Below are positions 9,675 to 18,988 of a stretch of 64,000 bases of DNA, piece after piece (the stretch's first letter is position 1; the number at the start of each line of letters is the position of its first letter). The translations under genes were made by a program, and so were the position numbers. This stretch comes from Cytophagaceae bacterium. GTDB lineage: Bacteria; Bacteroidota; Bacteroidia; Cytophagales; Cyclobacteriaceae. The DNA lies in the NCBI GenBank assembly GCA_006969745.1, contig CP030886.1, positions 186,001-250,000 on the forward strand. Reading direction: 5' to 3'. Under the pieces are notes generated by a model. The model did no database searches. It was given only the letters and a program-made list of their open reading frames with translations, and was not told the DNA's origin.

Positions 9675-9700
9675 TTTAGTAAAAATTATTAAATACTAAA
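9675..9700 (-). promoter_or_regulatory. Inverted repeat upstream of the S24 regulator operon
   Basis: TTTAGTA (9675-9681) and TACTAAA (9694-9700) are perfect 7-bp arms around a 12-base AT-only spacer, 21 bases before the first ATG of the operon. The layout fits an operator for autoregulation; binding is inferred. Confidence 0.4.
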
Positions 9701-9713
9701 ATTTTTAGAATTA

Positions 9714-10703
9714 TTATGAAGCCATTATGAAATTACTACCCTCTTTGAAGCCTTTTTGATTTAAAAATGTACGAATTTTTGCTCGTGCTCCTCGGTTTGC
9801 AACATAGGACACGATAAATGCTTTGGAAGGGTCAGGAATAAATTCAAAGTGCAAGACCTGATCGCTTTGTTTCAAATCAATGTATTTGATAACCTCAATT
9901 CCTTCTTTTAATAAGTAATCACTTCTTCTACGAGATAAACGGCCTGCACCCCATAGGTATATATTTGGATGCTTGGGATTATTCAACGCCAACCACTTGG
10001 CAAGGTACTTTGCTTTTATTCTAAAAAATGCGTCCTGATCGTATCTTGGGTCTGTTCTGGTTAAACGAGTGTCAGAATCTCGCCAACTAAGAATGTATTC
10101 ATCCACTTTTGACATCCCTATTCTCATAGATTGAAGACGCAAGAAGAGTTCATAATCCTCCGGGAAATCACCTTCTCGGTATGCTTCAGCATCAAAAATC
10201 TCCTTCCTGAACATGAGTGATGGATTAGCTAGTGGAAACTCTACAAACTGATTCAAGTAAATATCCTCATGAGTCACTATCGAATTGAGCCAGTCAACAT
10301 ACTGTTTGAATCCTTGGTTACTCTCCGGTCCATTATATTCTATAAGTCCTGAGACCACCCCAACGGTAGGATTTTTTTGTAAATGTTCTATTTGTACTCT
10401 CAATCGGTTGGGAGCTGAGATATCATCAGCATCCATTCGGGCAATGAAATGCCCTTCTGAGAGCTCAATTCCTTTATTTACTGCAAAAACCACACCTCTC
10501 CTAGCCTCGTTTTTTAGCTTAACCTTTGGGTGATCCATGTATTTTTTCGCTATTTCTGATGAACTATCAGTGCTTCCATTGTCAATGAGAATAAGCTCAA
10601 AATTGGGATATGATTGATGAAGGATACTTTCAATTGCGTCTTGAAGAAATGGAGCGTTATAAAAAGGCAAGATCACTGACACCAATGGGTGGTGATCATC
10701 CAT
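9714..10703 (-). CDS. Family 2 glycosyltransferase with C-terminal Rossmann-like domain
   Basis: The GT-A fold is clear in the first 230 residues: L-V-S-V-I-L-P-F-Y-N-A near the start, I-D-N-G-S-T-D-S-S, and the metal-binding D-A-D-D. It transfers a sugar from a nucleotide-sugar donor, probably to a surface glycan; substrate is unknown. The last 90 residues hold Y-L-W-G-A-G-R, a Gly-rich nucleotide-binding-like loop, then a Y-I-D-L segment, suggesting an added Rossmann-type domain. The ATG at 10703 is chosen because it overlaps the upstream stop by 8 bases and is followed at once by the conserved strand. A start at 10712 is also possible; an opening back to 10748 would overlap the upstream gene further. 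Confidence 0.88.
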   Translation of the reverse strand: MDDHHPLVSVILPFYNAPFLQDAIESILHQSYPNFELILIDNGSTDSSSEIAKKYMDHPKVKLKNEARRGVVFAVNKGIELSEGHFIARMDADDISAPNRLRVQIEHLQKNPTVGVVSGLIEYNGPESNQGFKQYVDWLNSIVTHEDIYLNQFVEFPLANPSLMFRKEIFDAEAYREGDFPEDYELFLRLQSMRIGMSKVDEYILSWRDSDTRLTRTDPRYDQDAFFRIKAKYLAKWLALNNPKHPNIYLWGAGRLSRRRSDYLLKEGIEVIKYIDLKQSDQVLHFEFIPDPSKAFIVSYVANRGARAKIRTFLNQKGFKEGSNFIMAS

Positions 10704-11496
10704 TGCCGCCATTTTCTTCACTTTCACTTTCCTCTGTTGTACCTTCATCTACAGGAGGTGTGGTTTCTTCGGTCGGATCTTCACTAGCCGGCTTTTTCTT
10801 TTTCTTGAATAACCCCTTGAAGAAAGGTTCTTTGGTTTGAACAGAATCTAGAACTATTGGATTACCTAAAGAATCCAATGCAACCGGTTTTGGTTGTGGC
10901 TTAGGACGATTATCTATGAATTTCTCGCTGTAATATTTATTGTAGTAGACCTGCTCTACATTAAAATTATCGCTCGGATCGTATCCATATAGGTATTTGG
11001 TTTCCTCTTTAGCAACGACCGGTTCTGCGGCAATTGAATCTAATGCCATCGAATCTATCGCAACCGACAATGAGTCAATACCTAGTGAATCCGAGAAATC
11101 TGAAGCTACAAAGTCATTGGAGATGGGTTCAGGCGCGAGCACATTTTCCATCGGAGCTGTCCGCATTTGATAATTTTTGATCGGCCTGATCGGCTGCTGA
11201 ATAATTCCGTATTTAGACTTCTTCTGAATTCTCCATGGAACATTCTTTTCCCCAGCATATGCATAATAGTCTGTCTTCGGCTGGGTAACTACACCAAGCG
11301 TGTCATCCGGACTTGTGCCTTGCTGTTTTGCCAAAAATTGTGTTCGGGTATTTTCATCCAGCTGCCAGACATAAGAAAAGTATGCGTTACGTGTAGAATC
11401 ATCCAGAATATATGTACTCTGAAAGGCAGGACATATCACCTTGTCTTGACAAGACATGAGGGATGCATAACACAAAAGGAGCAAAAGCCTCTTCAT
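10696..11496 (-). CDS. Lipoprotein with low-complexity acidic tail
   Basis: The ATG at 11496 gives a leader KRLLLLLCYASLMSC with a clear lipobox; a start five codons earlier is possible. The roughly 266-residue product is Ser/Asp-rich in the middle (repeated D-S-L/D-S-M), then has a K-K-K-K-K patch and an acidic Glu/Thr tail. No domain is recognised. It is probably anchored in the outer or inner membrane. It lies directly ahead of the glycosyltransferase with an 8-base overlap, so the two are likely co-expressed. Confidence 0.75.
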   Translation of the reverse strand: MKRLLLLLCYASLMSCQDKVICPAFQSTYILDDSTRNAYFSYVWQLDENTRTQFLAKQQGTSPDDTLGVVTQPKTDYYAYAGEKNVPWRIQKKSKYGIIQQPIRPIKNYQMRTAPMENVLAPEPISNDFVASDFSDSLGIDSLSVAIDSMALDSIAAEPVVAKEETKYLYGYDPSDNFNVEQVYYNKYYSEKFIDNRPKPQPKPVALDSLGNPIVLDSVQTKEPFFKGLFKKKKKPASEDPTEETTPPVDEGTTEESESEENGGNG

Positions 11497-11525
11497 TGAT
11501 GGGTGTGACAAGCAGTGATTTGGAT

Positions 11526-11533
11526 CAAAAATA
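11526..11533 (-). promoter_or_regulatory. -7 box candidate before the lipoprotein-glycosyltransferase pair
   Basis: On the minus strand TATTTTTG matches TAnnTTTG, 29 bases before the ATG at 11496. No clear -33 element is seen at the usual spacing. Confidence 0.4.
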
Positions 11534-11588
11534 GGTGTATTTTATCATATACCTAAGAATCAACGACGAAATTGAACTTTTAGTAGAT

Positions 11589-12275
11589 TTATCTGGACGA
11601 AAGGTTGTCAAATACATGATTATACATCTCATCAACCCACATTTTGTACATTTTCCCTGACGGGTGGAGTCCATCTGAGGCTATCAATGTTGGATCATTT
11701 TTGGCTTCCCGCGAACCCGGTGTGATGTTGATAAACTCAACATCCCTAAGTTTGGCAATCTTCTCAGCGATGGCATTGTAGTTGTCCAATTCTCTTGCAA
11801 TTTTTCCTTCATCAAGCATTTTCTTTGTAGCAAATGGAGTCACCCCATAATCGGGTATCGAAACCACCATGACATTATAGGGATTTCCTCCGGCGAACTG
11901 AATGGCCTGATCTAAAAGGCTCTTAAATTCTCGTTCATATTGATCAATTGGGTAACCTCGATATTGATTGTTTACACCTATAAGAAGTGAGACAAAATCG
12001 TATGTACCTTCTACGTCGGCTTTTACAATTCCGGAAATCAACTCATCTGTTGTCCAACCGGTCGTCGCTACAATCACAGGGTCTATCTGAATGGAGTCTT
12101 TTCTAAGTCGATGGGCCAGCTGAACGGGCCACCTTTCATTTACATTGACCGCTTCTCCAATGGTGTAGGAGTCTCCGAGCGCCAAATGAACAAAACCAGT
12201 TTCGGACATAGAATCAGTCTTTTGAGTTGCACAAGCAGATAAAACAAAAATGCATAATAGGATAAGGAAACGCAT
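11589..12275 (-). CDS. SGNH/GDSL-family hydrolase lipoprotein
   Basis: The 228-residue protein has a lipoprotein leader ending V-L-S-A-C. The SGNH blocks are present: block I A-L-G-D-S-Y-T with the nucleophile Ser, block III G-V-N-N, and block V D-G-L-H-P-S with the catalytic Asp and His. Such enzymes hydrolyse esters such as acetylated sugars or lipids; the substrate cannot be told. As a lipoprotein it should act outside the cytoplasm. It follows the tonB-like gene with a 62-base gap on the same strand. Confidence 0.9.
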   Translation of the reverse strand: MRFLILLCIFVLSACATQKTDSMSETGFVHLALGDSYTIGEAVNVNERWPVQLAHRLRKDSIQIDPVIVATTGWTTDELISGIVKADVEGTYDFVSLLIGVNNQYRGYPIDQYEREFKSLLDQAIQFAGGNPYNVMVVSIPDYGVTPFATKKMLDEGKIARELDNYNAIAEKIAKLRDVEFINITPGSREAKNDPTLIASDGLHPSGKMYKMWVDEMYNHVFDNLSSR

Positions 12276-12337
12276 GAATTAGGGATTTTATGCAAAATAA
12301 AGCTTTTGGCTGTAAACATCTTGATAATCCACTTCAA

Positions 12338-13120
12338 TCATTGATCTGCTAATACGAATCGCACAGGTATAATTTTTTTTACACGAACTGATACGCCTCG
12401 CTGCTTTCCTGGTATCCATGGCGGGGCAGCCTTGATTACCCTAAGTGCTTCTTCATCGCATCCCATACCAATGCCTTTTACCACATGCGCATCCGTGATT
12501 CTTCCATCCTTTTCGATGATAAACTGTACAAAGACAGCACCTGAAATTCCAAACCTCAAAGCTTTGGGAGGATAGTTCAGTTCATCTGCTAAATATGAGT
12601 AAAACGCCTCCAAACCACCTACTGGCATAGGTTCCTGCTCTACAATCACGAAGACTTCATCTACTTTTTCTTCCTCTTGCTCGCCTATGTATATCTCTAC
12701 TTCTTCTACTGCCTCATTTTCAGTCACCTCAACATCTAGGTTGATCTTGATTTCTTCGATAATCTCTGTATCCTTTACTTCCTCAATTTTGAATACCTCA
12801 TGCTTTGGAGGTGGTGGTGGCTCTTGCGTACTCACAGGGATTTCAATTATTTCATTGAGATCTGCTTCCACTTTCCCCAAATCAACAATATCACCATCAT
12901 CATACGATTTCCAATTAATTGCTATGATCGCCAGCAATAAACTCATTACCATCCCAAGGTTTAGAAATAATGGCTGTAAGGCAAGGTCCTTTTTCTTTCG
13001 CTCTTCTTTTACCTGAAGGATACCTTCATACAATACAGCTTCTTTGTTTCTCTTGACCAGCTGCTTATTGGCCAGGGATAGTTCATGAATTGTTTTTGGA
13101 TGTAAGCTCGAGGTTTTCAT
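12338..13120 (-). CDS. tonB: Energy transducer TonB
   Basis: The 260-residue protein has a cytoplasmic N-terminus, one membrane helix (about 50-70, L-G-M-V-M-S-L-L-L-A-I-I-A-I), a P-P-P-P-P stretch and a long Glu/Val-rich periplasmic spacer. The C-terminal TonB domain carries Y-P-P-K-A, G-I-S-G-A-V-F-V-Q-F and W-I-P-G-K-Q. It transmits proton-motive force to outer-membrane receptors such as those at 30649 and 34352, though which receptors it serves is unknown. The ATG at 13120 is preferred over a TTG at 13126. A 15-bp hairpin ends directly at this ATG. Confidence 0.92.
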   Translation of the reverse strand: MKTSSLHPKTIHELSLANKQLVKRNKEAVLYEGILQVKEERKKKDLALQPLFLNLGMVMSLLLAIIAINWKSYDDGDIVDLGKVEADLNEIIEIPVSTQEPPPPPKHEVFKIEEVKDTEIIEEIKINLDVEVTENEAVEEVEIYIGEQEEEKVDEVFVIVEQEPMPVGGLEAFYSYLADELNYPPKALRFGISGAVFVQFIIEKDGRITDAHVVKGIGMGCDEEALRVIKAAPPWIPGKQRGVSVRVKKIIPVRFVLADQ

Positions 13121-13159
13121 AATCAATGAGGTTTACGGAGTATAGTAAACCTATTGATT
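13121..13159 (-). promoter_or_regulatory. Large hairpin directly abutting the tonB start codon
   Basis: Arms AATCAAT+AGGTTTAC and GTAAACCT+ATTGATT pair over 15 bp with a single bulged G (13128) and an 8-base loop (13137-13144). The structure ends at the base next to the ATG (13118-13120). It may be an operator or an RNA hairpin hiding the start codon; which one is not determined. Confidence 0.55.
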
Positions 13160-13223
13160 ATCAGAGGCTTTAATTATGATCAATGGCAGCTTCCGAATTG
13201 ATAAACATCAAATCTGTAAGGCA

Positions 13224-13502
13224 TTAAAGAACGTCTCTCAGTTCTTCGTTTTTATTAAATACTGATCTTGCGAAAGGGCACAAAGGAACAATGCTAATGC
13301 CTTTGGATCGCGCATCATCTACTGCTTTTTTCACCATCTTTTCTCCCACTCCACTACCGCGATATGCGTCACTTACTTCTGTGTGATCAATTATGATTCG
13401 ATCGGTACCTGCAATGGAATAGGTCATCTCGGCAACCTTCTCGCTACCTTCTTTAATGAAATAAGACCCTTTTGACTCCATTTCTTCATTTTGAATTTCC
13501 AT
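13224..13502 (-). CDS. Small GNAT-type N-acetyltransferase (YjdJ-like)
   Basis: The 92-residue protein has the reduced GNAT fold of the YjdJ/Gtn1 class: I-I-D-H-T-E-V, then R-G-S-G-V-G-E-K-M, which is the acetyl-CoA pyrophosphate loop, and a late P-L-C-P-F-A motif with a Cys typical of this small family. The acceptor is unknown. It is 10 bases downstream of the YjbR-type gene and probably in the same transcript. Confidence 0.88.
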   Translation of the reverse strand: MEIQNEEMESKGSYFIKEGSEKVAEMTYSIAGTDRIIIDHTEVSDAYRGSGVGEKMVKKAVDDARSKGISIVPLCPFARSVFNKNEELRDVL

Positions 13503-13512
13503 CCTTCGTTGA

Positions 13513-13869
13513 TTAAAGTGATTGCAAAAGTTCTTTATCTTTTTTGGGAAGTTTAGCTACAATCAAATCATAGCTATCGTCGATCAATTGCCTAATAAGG
13601 CTATCCGGTACAACTCCATCTGTATAAACGGAGTTCCATTGTTGCTTATTCATGTGGTAGCCCGGACGTATCGAGCCGTTGAATTTTTCCCTCAGTTCAA
13701 TGGCATATTCCGGATCACACTTCAAGTTGATAAATTCAAAGGAATCGATCCCAGTGAGGGCATACATCTTTCCTAACACCTTAAATACGAGTGTATCAGG
13801 TCCAAAGGGTGTTTCTTCAGTCGTTCCGGGTTTAGCCAGGCAGTAGTCTCGAAATTCTTCGATGTTCAT
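13513..13869 (-). CDS. MmcQ/YjbR family protein
   Basis: The 118-residue protein matches the YjbR (CyaY-like fold) family: N-terminal F-R-D-Y-C-L-A-K-P-G-T-T-E-E-T-P-F-G, then Y-A-L-T, N-L-K-C-D-P and the H-M-N-K-Q-Q-W-N segment. The family is often called DNA-binding from its fold, but a defined role is lacking. It sits just upstream of the small GNAT gene, a common pairing of little housekeeping genes. Confidence 0.9.
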   Translation of the reverse strand: MNIEEFRDYCLAKPGTTEETPFGPDTLVFKVLGKMYALTGIDSFEFINLKCDPEYAIELREKFNGSIRPGYHMNKQQWNSVYTDGVVPDSLIRQLIDDSYDLIVAKLPKKDKELLQSL

Positions 13870-13898
13870 TGAGACGAATTTAATGAAACATACCTCAA

Positions 13899-15131
13899 CT
13901 AAAATGAAATATTATATCCGATGCGCGGCGTGAGTGGGCGCTGATTTAGTGTATTGTTTTTGTAGTTGAAGTCATAAAGGAGAGAAACGCTCAGGCTAAC
14001 TTTAGGTGAAAGATTAAACCGTCTTCCTATACCTGCCAATGCGGCATATTGCCAGTTGGCTGGGGTCACTGATTCTTGAAAAAGGGATTTATTCTTAACC
14101 AACTGGTATTCAGCATAAATAAAAAATCCCTTCATAATGTCATAATTGGCGAAAAGGCTTATTCCATGTGCGTCACCAGTCAATGCAGTTGAGTCTCGAT
14201 TGCTTAATTGTTCGCGTATGATCAAACCAATACCTGTGGAAAATGACTTATTCCATTTAAAACCAAGCTGGATGTTGGAGTCCAGAATCACTGGAGCAGT
14301 AGACTGAATGGTAATGTTACCATTGAGGAACAATCGATCCTTAAGCGGAGAGCCCTTTAGGGACTTACGCTTGATTCCCTCTTCTTCTTTTGAGAGATCG
14401 GGAATAACAGCATATTTTTCCTTGGCTTCTTTCAACGCAATTTGAGACTTTGCAAACTCTTCAGGAGAGATATTCTCAAAGAAGTCTGAAACACCTGATC
14501 GATCAATTTTCATCAGTTGACCATATTTATCCAACTCACCATATTTCATCTGCTGTGCAGTTTTGAAATCACTTTGCTTGACCATTTCAGGAGGAAGATA
14601 GGATTCCAATCTCTTTTTCATGTCAAACCTTTGAGCAAGTGTGGTACTGTCTAATTTGATAGAGTCAGGATGAAATTGTTCCAGATATGAAGAATCGTAT
14701 TGGCCGTAGGCTTCATATATTTTCTGAATCTGGACATAGTCTTCGTTTTGAGACAACTGCTGCATGACCCAATCAGTAGAGTCCACTGGTTCTCCAAACT
14801 TGGAATAGTCAACGAAATATTTTTTTCGACTTTTGAGGGAGTATTTTCCTAAAAGAAGCTGCTTCTTATGCGTTTTAGCTTCCTTCCACTTGCCTACCGA
14901 CTTGAGGCTATCTCTGTTGTTTCTTTTATAGTCCTTCCAGGCCATCTTAGCTGCCTTGATGCTATCCTTTCTATAAAACTCCTTGTAACTTTTCAGTTTA
15001 GATTTTGCATCATCAGATGCTTCCACTTTCTTTAGATGCTTGTCGGAGACCTTAACATCAAATTTAATTTGAGCCCTCACATCTATGGAGATGAAAAAAA
15101 GTAGTAAACACAGAAAACCGACCCTCACCAT
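13899..15131 (-). CDS. Unknown exported protein: charged helical N-half, beta-barrel-like C-half
   Basis: A signal peptide (cleaved near V-R-A-Q) is followed by about 230 residues rich in Lys, Asp and Ser, predicted helical (K-S-Y-K-E-F-Y-R-K-D-S, repeated K-x-x-K). The last 140 residues alternate hydrophobic and polar positions and end with a Phe (G-Y-N-I-S-F), the usual signature of an outer-membrane barrel. No family is recognised. It is the last gene after the Rhs cassette, 23 bases downstream of the 1258-residue protein gene, so it may be an outer-membrane partner of that cassette; that is inference. Confidence 0.7.
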   Translation of the reverse strand: MVRVGFLCLLLFFISIDVRAQIKFDVKVSDKHLKKVEASDDAKSKLKSYKEFYRKDSIKAAKMAWKDYKRNNRDSLKSVGKWKEAKTHKKQLLLGKYSLKSRKKYFVDYSKFGEPVDSTDWVMQQLSQNEDYVQIQKIYEAYGQYDSSYLEQFHPDSIKLDSTTLAQRFDMKKRLESYLPPEMVKQSDFKTAQQMKYGELDKYGQLMKIDRSGVSDFFENISPEEFAKSQIALKEAKEKYAVIPDLSKEEEGIKRKSLKGSPLKDRLFLNGNITIQSTAPVILDSNIQLGFKWNKSFSTGIGLIIREQLSNRDSTALTGDAHGISLFANYDIMKGFFIYAEYQLVKNKSLFQESVTPANWQYAALAGIGRRFNLSPKVSLSVSLLYDFNYKNNTLNQRPLTPRIGYNISF

Positions 15132-15154
15132 GATTCACCTAAAATAATCAATCT

Positions 15155-18100
15155 TTATCCACCACCATTTCCCGGATCTAAGAACTCGTCTGTCGGATCA
15201 GTAGGACCATCCGGTGTGTTATCGCCATCGCCTGTGCCACCAGTTCCTCCTGTACCGCCTGAAGAACTGCATGGTGTAACGGTAAGCGTATGAAAAGCGG
15301 TTTGCTTTACAGAAGAACAATTATCAGAGATTTCACCCATAATCTCAATGGTGTACGGGTTTGATGAGTAATAAAAAGCATTTGAAGGCAGTGAGCCTCT
15401 GCCATCTTCACCAAATTCCACCCATTGATTGGTTGTATTACTCTTATACTTCACTACTGCAAAGCTCGATCCCCAATCCTGGCACCTTGCCCCTGAGTTA
15501 TCAAATCCTATTGAAAAATAGGCATTAGGATATCCGCTTCCACCACTGCTGTCATCACCAGGATCTATCGTTTGTTCCTCTAGCCCGTTTACTTGTTCAA
15601 TCTGTTCATCACCTCCCGAGTTTGAGCAATATTCTCGACTATCAGGACCGTGGATCTTCGCACTTGAGTAAAGTTCGTGTATCGTGATATTCCTAGTCAC
15701 CACTTTCTCTTTTCCAACTTCGGGATTGAAAATCTTAACGGTGACTGTATAATCCCCCGGCTCTGAAAAAACATGGGAAGCACTATTGCTTGAGGATTCG
15801 AAATTGCTTTGGTTATTGGACGTACCAACTACTTCAATAGGTTGGCCAAGGGGTCCCTCGAGCCCTCCGTCTCCACAGGATTCAGTACTTGAATCTCCAA
15901 AACTCCAGGTGTATTTTGACTTACCATAGGAATTGTTTGCACCACTTACAGAAAATCCGATACGAGAGCATGTTTTATTATATCCATACGAAACACCAAG
16001 GCTTGCGCTGAGATTGTTGCTTTCCCCGGCATAATTGTAGCGATAACGCTTCAGAATATTTCCCTCATTGTCTTTGGTGAGCAACAGTCGATTGCGCTCA
16101 TCATATTTGTAAGTAACCTTTCTTCCATCCGGACCGGTTACAGACTTGAGCCCTATGAGTGGATAATGTTCATAGGTAGTCGTTCGTTTCATAGATTCCA
16201 CTCCAGGATCAATGGTCACTGATTCCAGATAACCAGCGTCATCATATGAATAAACAGTAGTTATGCCATCTTGATCTTTCTTGGAAGTTATTTGTCCATC
16301 AGAATTGTAGTTTACCGTTCCTGTTAACATCATGTCCCGATAATCCCAATTGTCATCAAGGTTGTCAAGGTTAAGCTCAAAATTTTGGAAGGGCAAAAAT
16401 AATCCAGAAACCATCTGAAAGGTAGTTGCGTGTACCTTAGCTAATTCAAACTCCGTACTTCCTGGCATTTTAACTTCGTCAATAGAAGCAACTGGTATAG
16501 AAATTATGTTAATATCTTCCATTGCCTCTAAAAATGCGGCAGACGTTTCGTAAAGTTCAATTGCAGGTAAATCTGTATTGAAATATGAATCGAAAGGGTA
16601 GAAAATTCTTCTCCTAGAGCTATAAGTATCCCTATCCGATATTTTATAGCCCTCATCATCAACTTCATAAGTCTCGGTTTCAGTTACAATATTTTTGTAT
16701 TTGTAGTGATATGAAAGATCTGTTCTTGAACGGAATATCTCATTCTCGTTTTCATCGTAAGCAATGGATAATGTATGATCAAGCACCAAGGGTCGACAGC
16801 TAATTGGATATTCAGCTACATATAATTTATACCAATTGGAGGGGTCCGAATAGGGATCTCCGTTGAGCGCTGGTCTTTGTACAACCCGGTTTAATATCGA
16901 ATACTCCTCATTCCCATTTTTATATAAATATTCTATTCTAGAGGTAATCTTACCATCTGAATCATAACTTGATTTGGATGAGGGAAGGCCAATTCTATAA
17001 TCTAATAGTGGCTTTGAAGAACCCGGTGGTTCTTCAAAATCAGGATATGCATCTGTTTCGTCTACTTCTTCCAATACATGATTCTTGTCTATGTAAAGCA
17101 TATATTTTCTTGGCCCATTTACAATGGCTGACCTAGACCTAATGCTAGTAATTTGAAATTGATAAGGTGGGCTTAGATCTGTATCAAAAAAACTACCCTG
17201 GCTCCCACCAACAGTTTCCTGTATAGGCTCCCACTGCGTGAACTCATTAATAACCTTTTTTCCTGTCTTTAAGTCATTAACCGTAACAGTTTTAAACCCG
17301 AAAGGGTTAAGATCATTTACTCTGTCAGTAGCATGTGAATTAACGATGAAGAATTTATTGTTGTCATAAAATTGCCTATAAGAGTCAATAGAATAATTGA
17401 GTGTTGATGAAGCACCATTATACAGATATGATTGTCCTGAAATAAGTTTCCCATCATCGTAATTTTCAATACTTGAAACGGTCAGGTGATCTGCATTGCT
17501 TTCTATAGAGTAATTAATAGCAGTATATCCCCCCGTAGGATATTTAACCTTGGTCAACACATTCGACTTAGCGTACTTAGATTGATCATTAATTCCTTCA
17601 AAACCTAAGTATCGTTTTGAATCAGGGTCGATTCTAATTGGGAGCAATTCATTCGTTCTATAAGGGTAATAATGACCTGTTGCACTTACATAATTAGAAT
17701 TGCGAGGAGGAAGCTCATAGTCAGAATTGACTTCATTGAGATACTCAAATTCCCTGATTTGGTGATTGTTGATGGATACTGATTTTAACATGAGCCTCTT
17801 GCACATCTCACCGCAGTTTGAAAATTCTTTTAATGTGCTATTCGATGAATAGGCATAAACATGGGAAAGCTCAACATTCATCACACTTTTACCTCTATAA
17901 TCTTTGATCGTAATTCCAGATAGACGCGAACCTCCTGTTAAGTCATTCCTGGGACTGTATGAGAAAAGGGCTTTTCCTTTGCCAAAATCAATTGCACTAA
18001 GGTTTGAAATATATGTTTCAGTTTTATGAGTAGTGGTTTGCTGGCTATTTAAAAAATGCTGATCAGGAATATCATAGCTTACAAAAACTGCTGATTCAGT

Positions 18101-18931
18101 TTTAACTTCCTGTTTAATCGGTGTGTTCGATTTGGAATAAGTGAATTTGATGGAGTTTGAACCTGGCTGATTGGCATATTTTATCTCATTAAGTCTCCAG
18201 GTCGAAACGTATTGTAGATTTTCCTCATACTCAATACTTCCCTCGCGCAAAGTTTCTGTTGTGGTGGTTTCACGTGATGCATTGGTATGTCCAAAAAGGT
18301 ACTTATTTCCATTGGAATCAGTTATTGTCCATTTGGAATCCGTTTTTGAGTTAACCACATGTTCAATCTTTATATCAGAATAGGGCAATGTATAATACTC
18401 AAATGTTCGGGGATAATCTGAAGGGAGCGTCCGCTCTCCCTCTGGTCGTATCCGATGAAGTTGAATAAACCTACCTCCACCACCGGGAATGGAATAGTAG
18501 TAGATATCTCTTTCAAAATCAGCTCTATTATTGTTTTCCTGGACATACTTTGACCATAAATGCTGCCACAAGGTTTCTTCGTCATAGCCCGTTCTAAAAC
18601 TTAATCCACCTCTATCGTATACCTCATCTGGTAAATCCTTTACCATCCTGGTAATAGCCCCTCCCGCAATCAATTCCCAGCCTAGCCCGACACTAGTCGC
18701 GATCTCTGAGACCTGAAATGCTCGTGTTTTATACTGGAGCGATATAGGAATTTGCGAACCATTATTGTTTTCAATTGCATAGATAGGTACACCTACGGTA
18801 GCTGATCCTGAGAATAAATCTATAGGAACTGAAGAACTCTGAATTGAAGCAGCGGCATCAGGGGAAGGCATTACCTGTGCCGATATCGAAAAGGTGATAC
18901 AAACGGATATTAATATGAGTAACTTTTTCAT
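15155..18931 (-). CDS. Rhs-like YD-repeat protein with PKD domain
   Basis: The 1258-residue protein has a signal peptide (ends S-I-S-A-Q). An N-terminal region holds V-P-I-D-L-F-S-G-S-A, V-G-L-G-W-E-L and A-G-G-A-I-T-R, which is the usual opening of Bacteroidota Rhs-like proteins. YD repeats are visible at about 870-970 (Y-S-Y-D-D-A-G-Y-L, Y-K-Y-D-E-R-N-R-L). Unlike typical Rhs proteins it has no Rhs core or toxin tip after the repeats. Instead there is a PKD-like domain (about 990-1085, W-S-F-G-D-S and G-D-Y-T-V-T-V) and a Gly/Thr/Asp-rich end. It follows the CHASE2-like gene by 57 bases on the same strand, so it probably belongs to the cassette begun by the 3560-residue protein. Function is unknown. 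Confidence 0.85.
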   Translation of the reverse strand: MKKLLILISVCITFSISAQVMPSPDAAASIQSSSVPIDLFSGSATVGVPIYAIENNNGSQIPISLQYKTRAFQVSEIATSVGLGWELIAGGAITRMVKDLPDEVYDRGGLSFRTGYDEETLWQHLWSKYVQENNNRADFERDIYYYSIPGGGGRFIQLHRIRPEGERTLPSDYPRTFEYYTLPYSDIKIEHVVNSKTDSKWTITDSNGNKYLFGHTNASRETTTTETLREGSIEYEENLQYVSTWRLNEIKYANQPGSNSIKFTYSKSNTPIKQEVKTESAVFVSYDIPDQHFLNSQQTTTHKTETYISNLSAIDFGKGKALFSYSPRNDLTGGSRLSGITIKDYRGKSVMNVELSHVYAYSSNSTLKEFSNCGEMCKRLMLKSVSINNHQIREFEYLNEVNSDYELPPRNSNYVSATGHYYPYRTNELLPIRIDPDSKRYLGFEGINDQSKYAKSNVLTKVKYPTGGYTAINYSIESNADHLTVSSIENYDDGKLISGQSYLYNGASSTLNYSIDSYRQFYDNNKFFIVNSHATDRVNDLNPFGFKTVTVNDLKTGKKVINEFTQWEPIQETVGGSQGSFFDTDLSPPYQFQITSIRSRSAIVNGPRKYMLYIDKNHVLEEVDETDAYPDFEEPPGSSKPLLDYRIGLPSSKSSYDSDGKITSRIEYLYKNGNEEYSILNRVVQRPALNGDPYSDPSNWYKLYVAEYPISCRPLVLDHTLSIAYDENENEIFRSRTDLSYHYKYKNIVTETETYEVDDEGYKISDRDTYSSRRRIFYPFDSYFNTDLPAIELYETSAAFLEAMEDINIISIPVASIDEVKMPGSTEFELAKVHATTFQMVSGLFLPFQNFELNLDNLDDNWDYRDMMLTGTVNYNSDGQITSKKDQDGITTVYSYDDAGYLESVTIDPGVESMKRTTTYEHYPLIGLKSVTGPDGRKVTYKYDERNRLLLTKDNEGNILKRYRYNYAGESNNLSASLGVSYGYNKTCSRIGFSVSGANNSYGKSKYTWSFGDSSTESCGDGGLEGPLGQPIEVVGTSNNQSNFESSSNSASHVFSEPGDYTVTVKIFNPEVGKEKVVTRNITIHELYSSAKIHGPDSREYCSNSGGDEQIEQVNGLEEQTIDPGDDSSGGSGYPNAYFSIGFDNSGARCQDWGSSFAVVKYKSNTTNQWVEFGEDGRGSLPSNAFYYSSNPYTIEIMGEISDNCSSVKQTAFHTLTVTPCSSSGGTGGTGGTGDGDNTPDGPTDPTDEFLDPGNGGG

Positions 18932-18988
18932 GATTAGGTTCTGTCTTTACTCTTTACATTATTAAAGGTGAATGGCTCTATTCGATGA

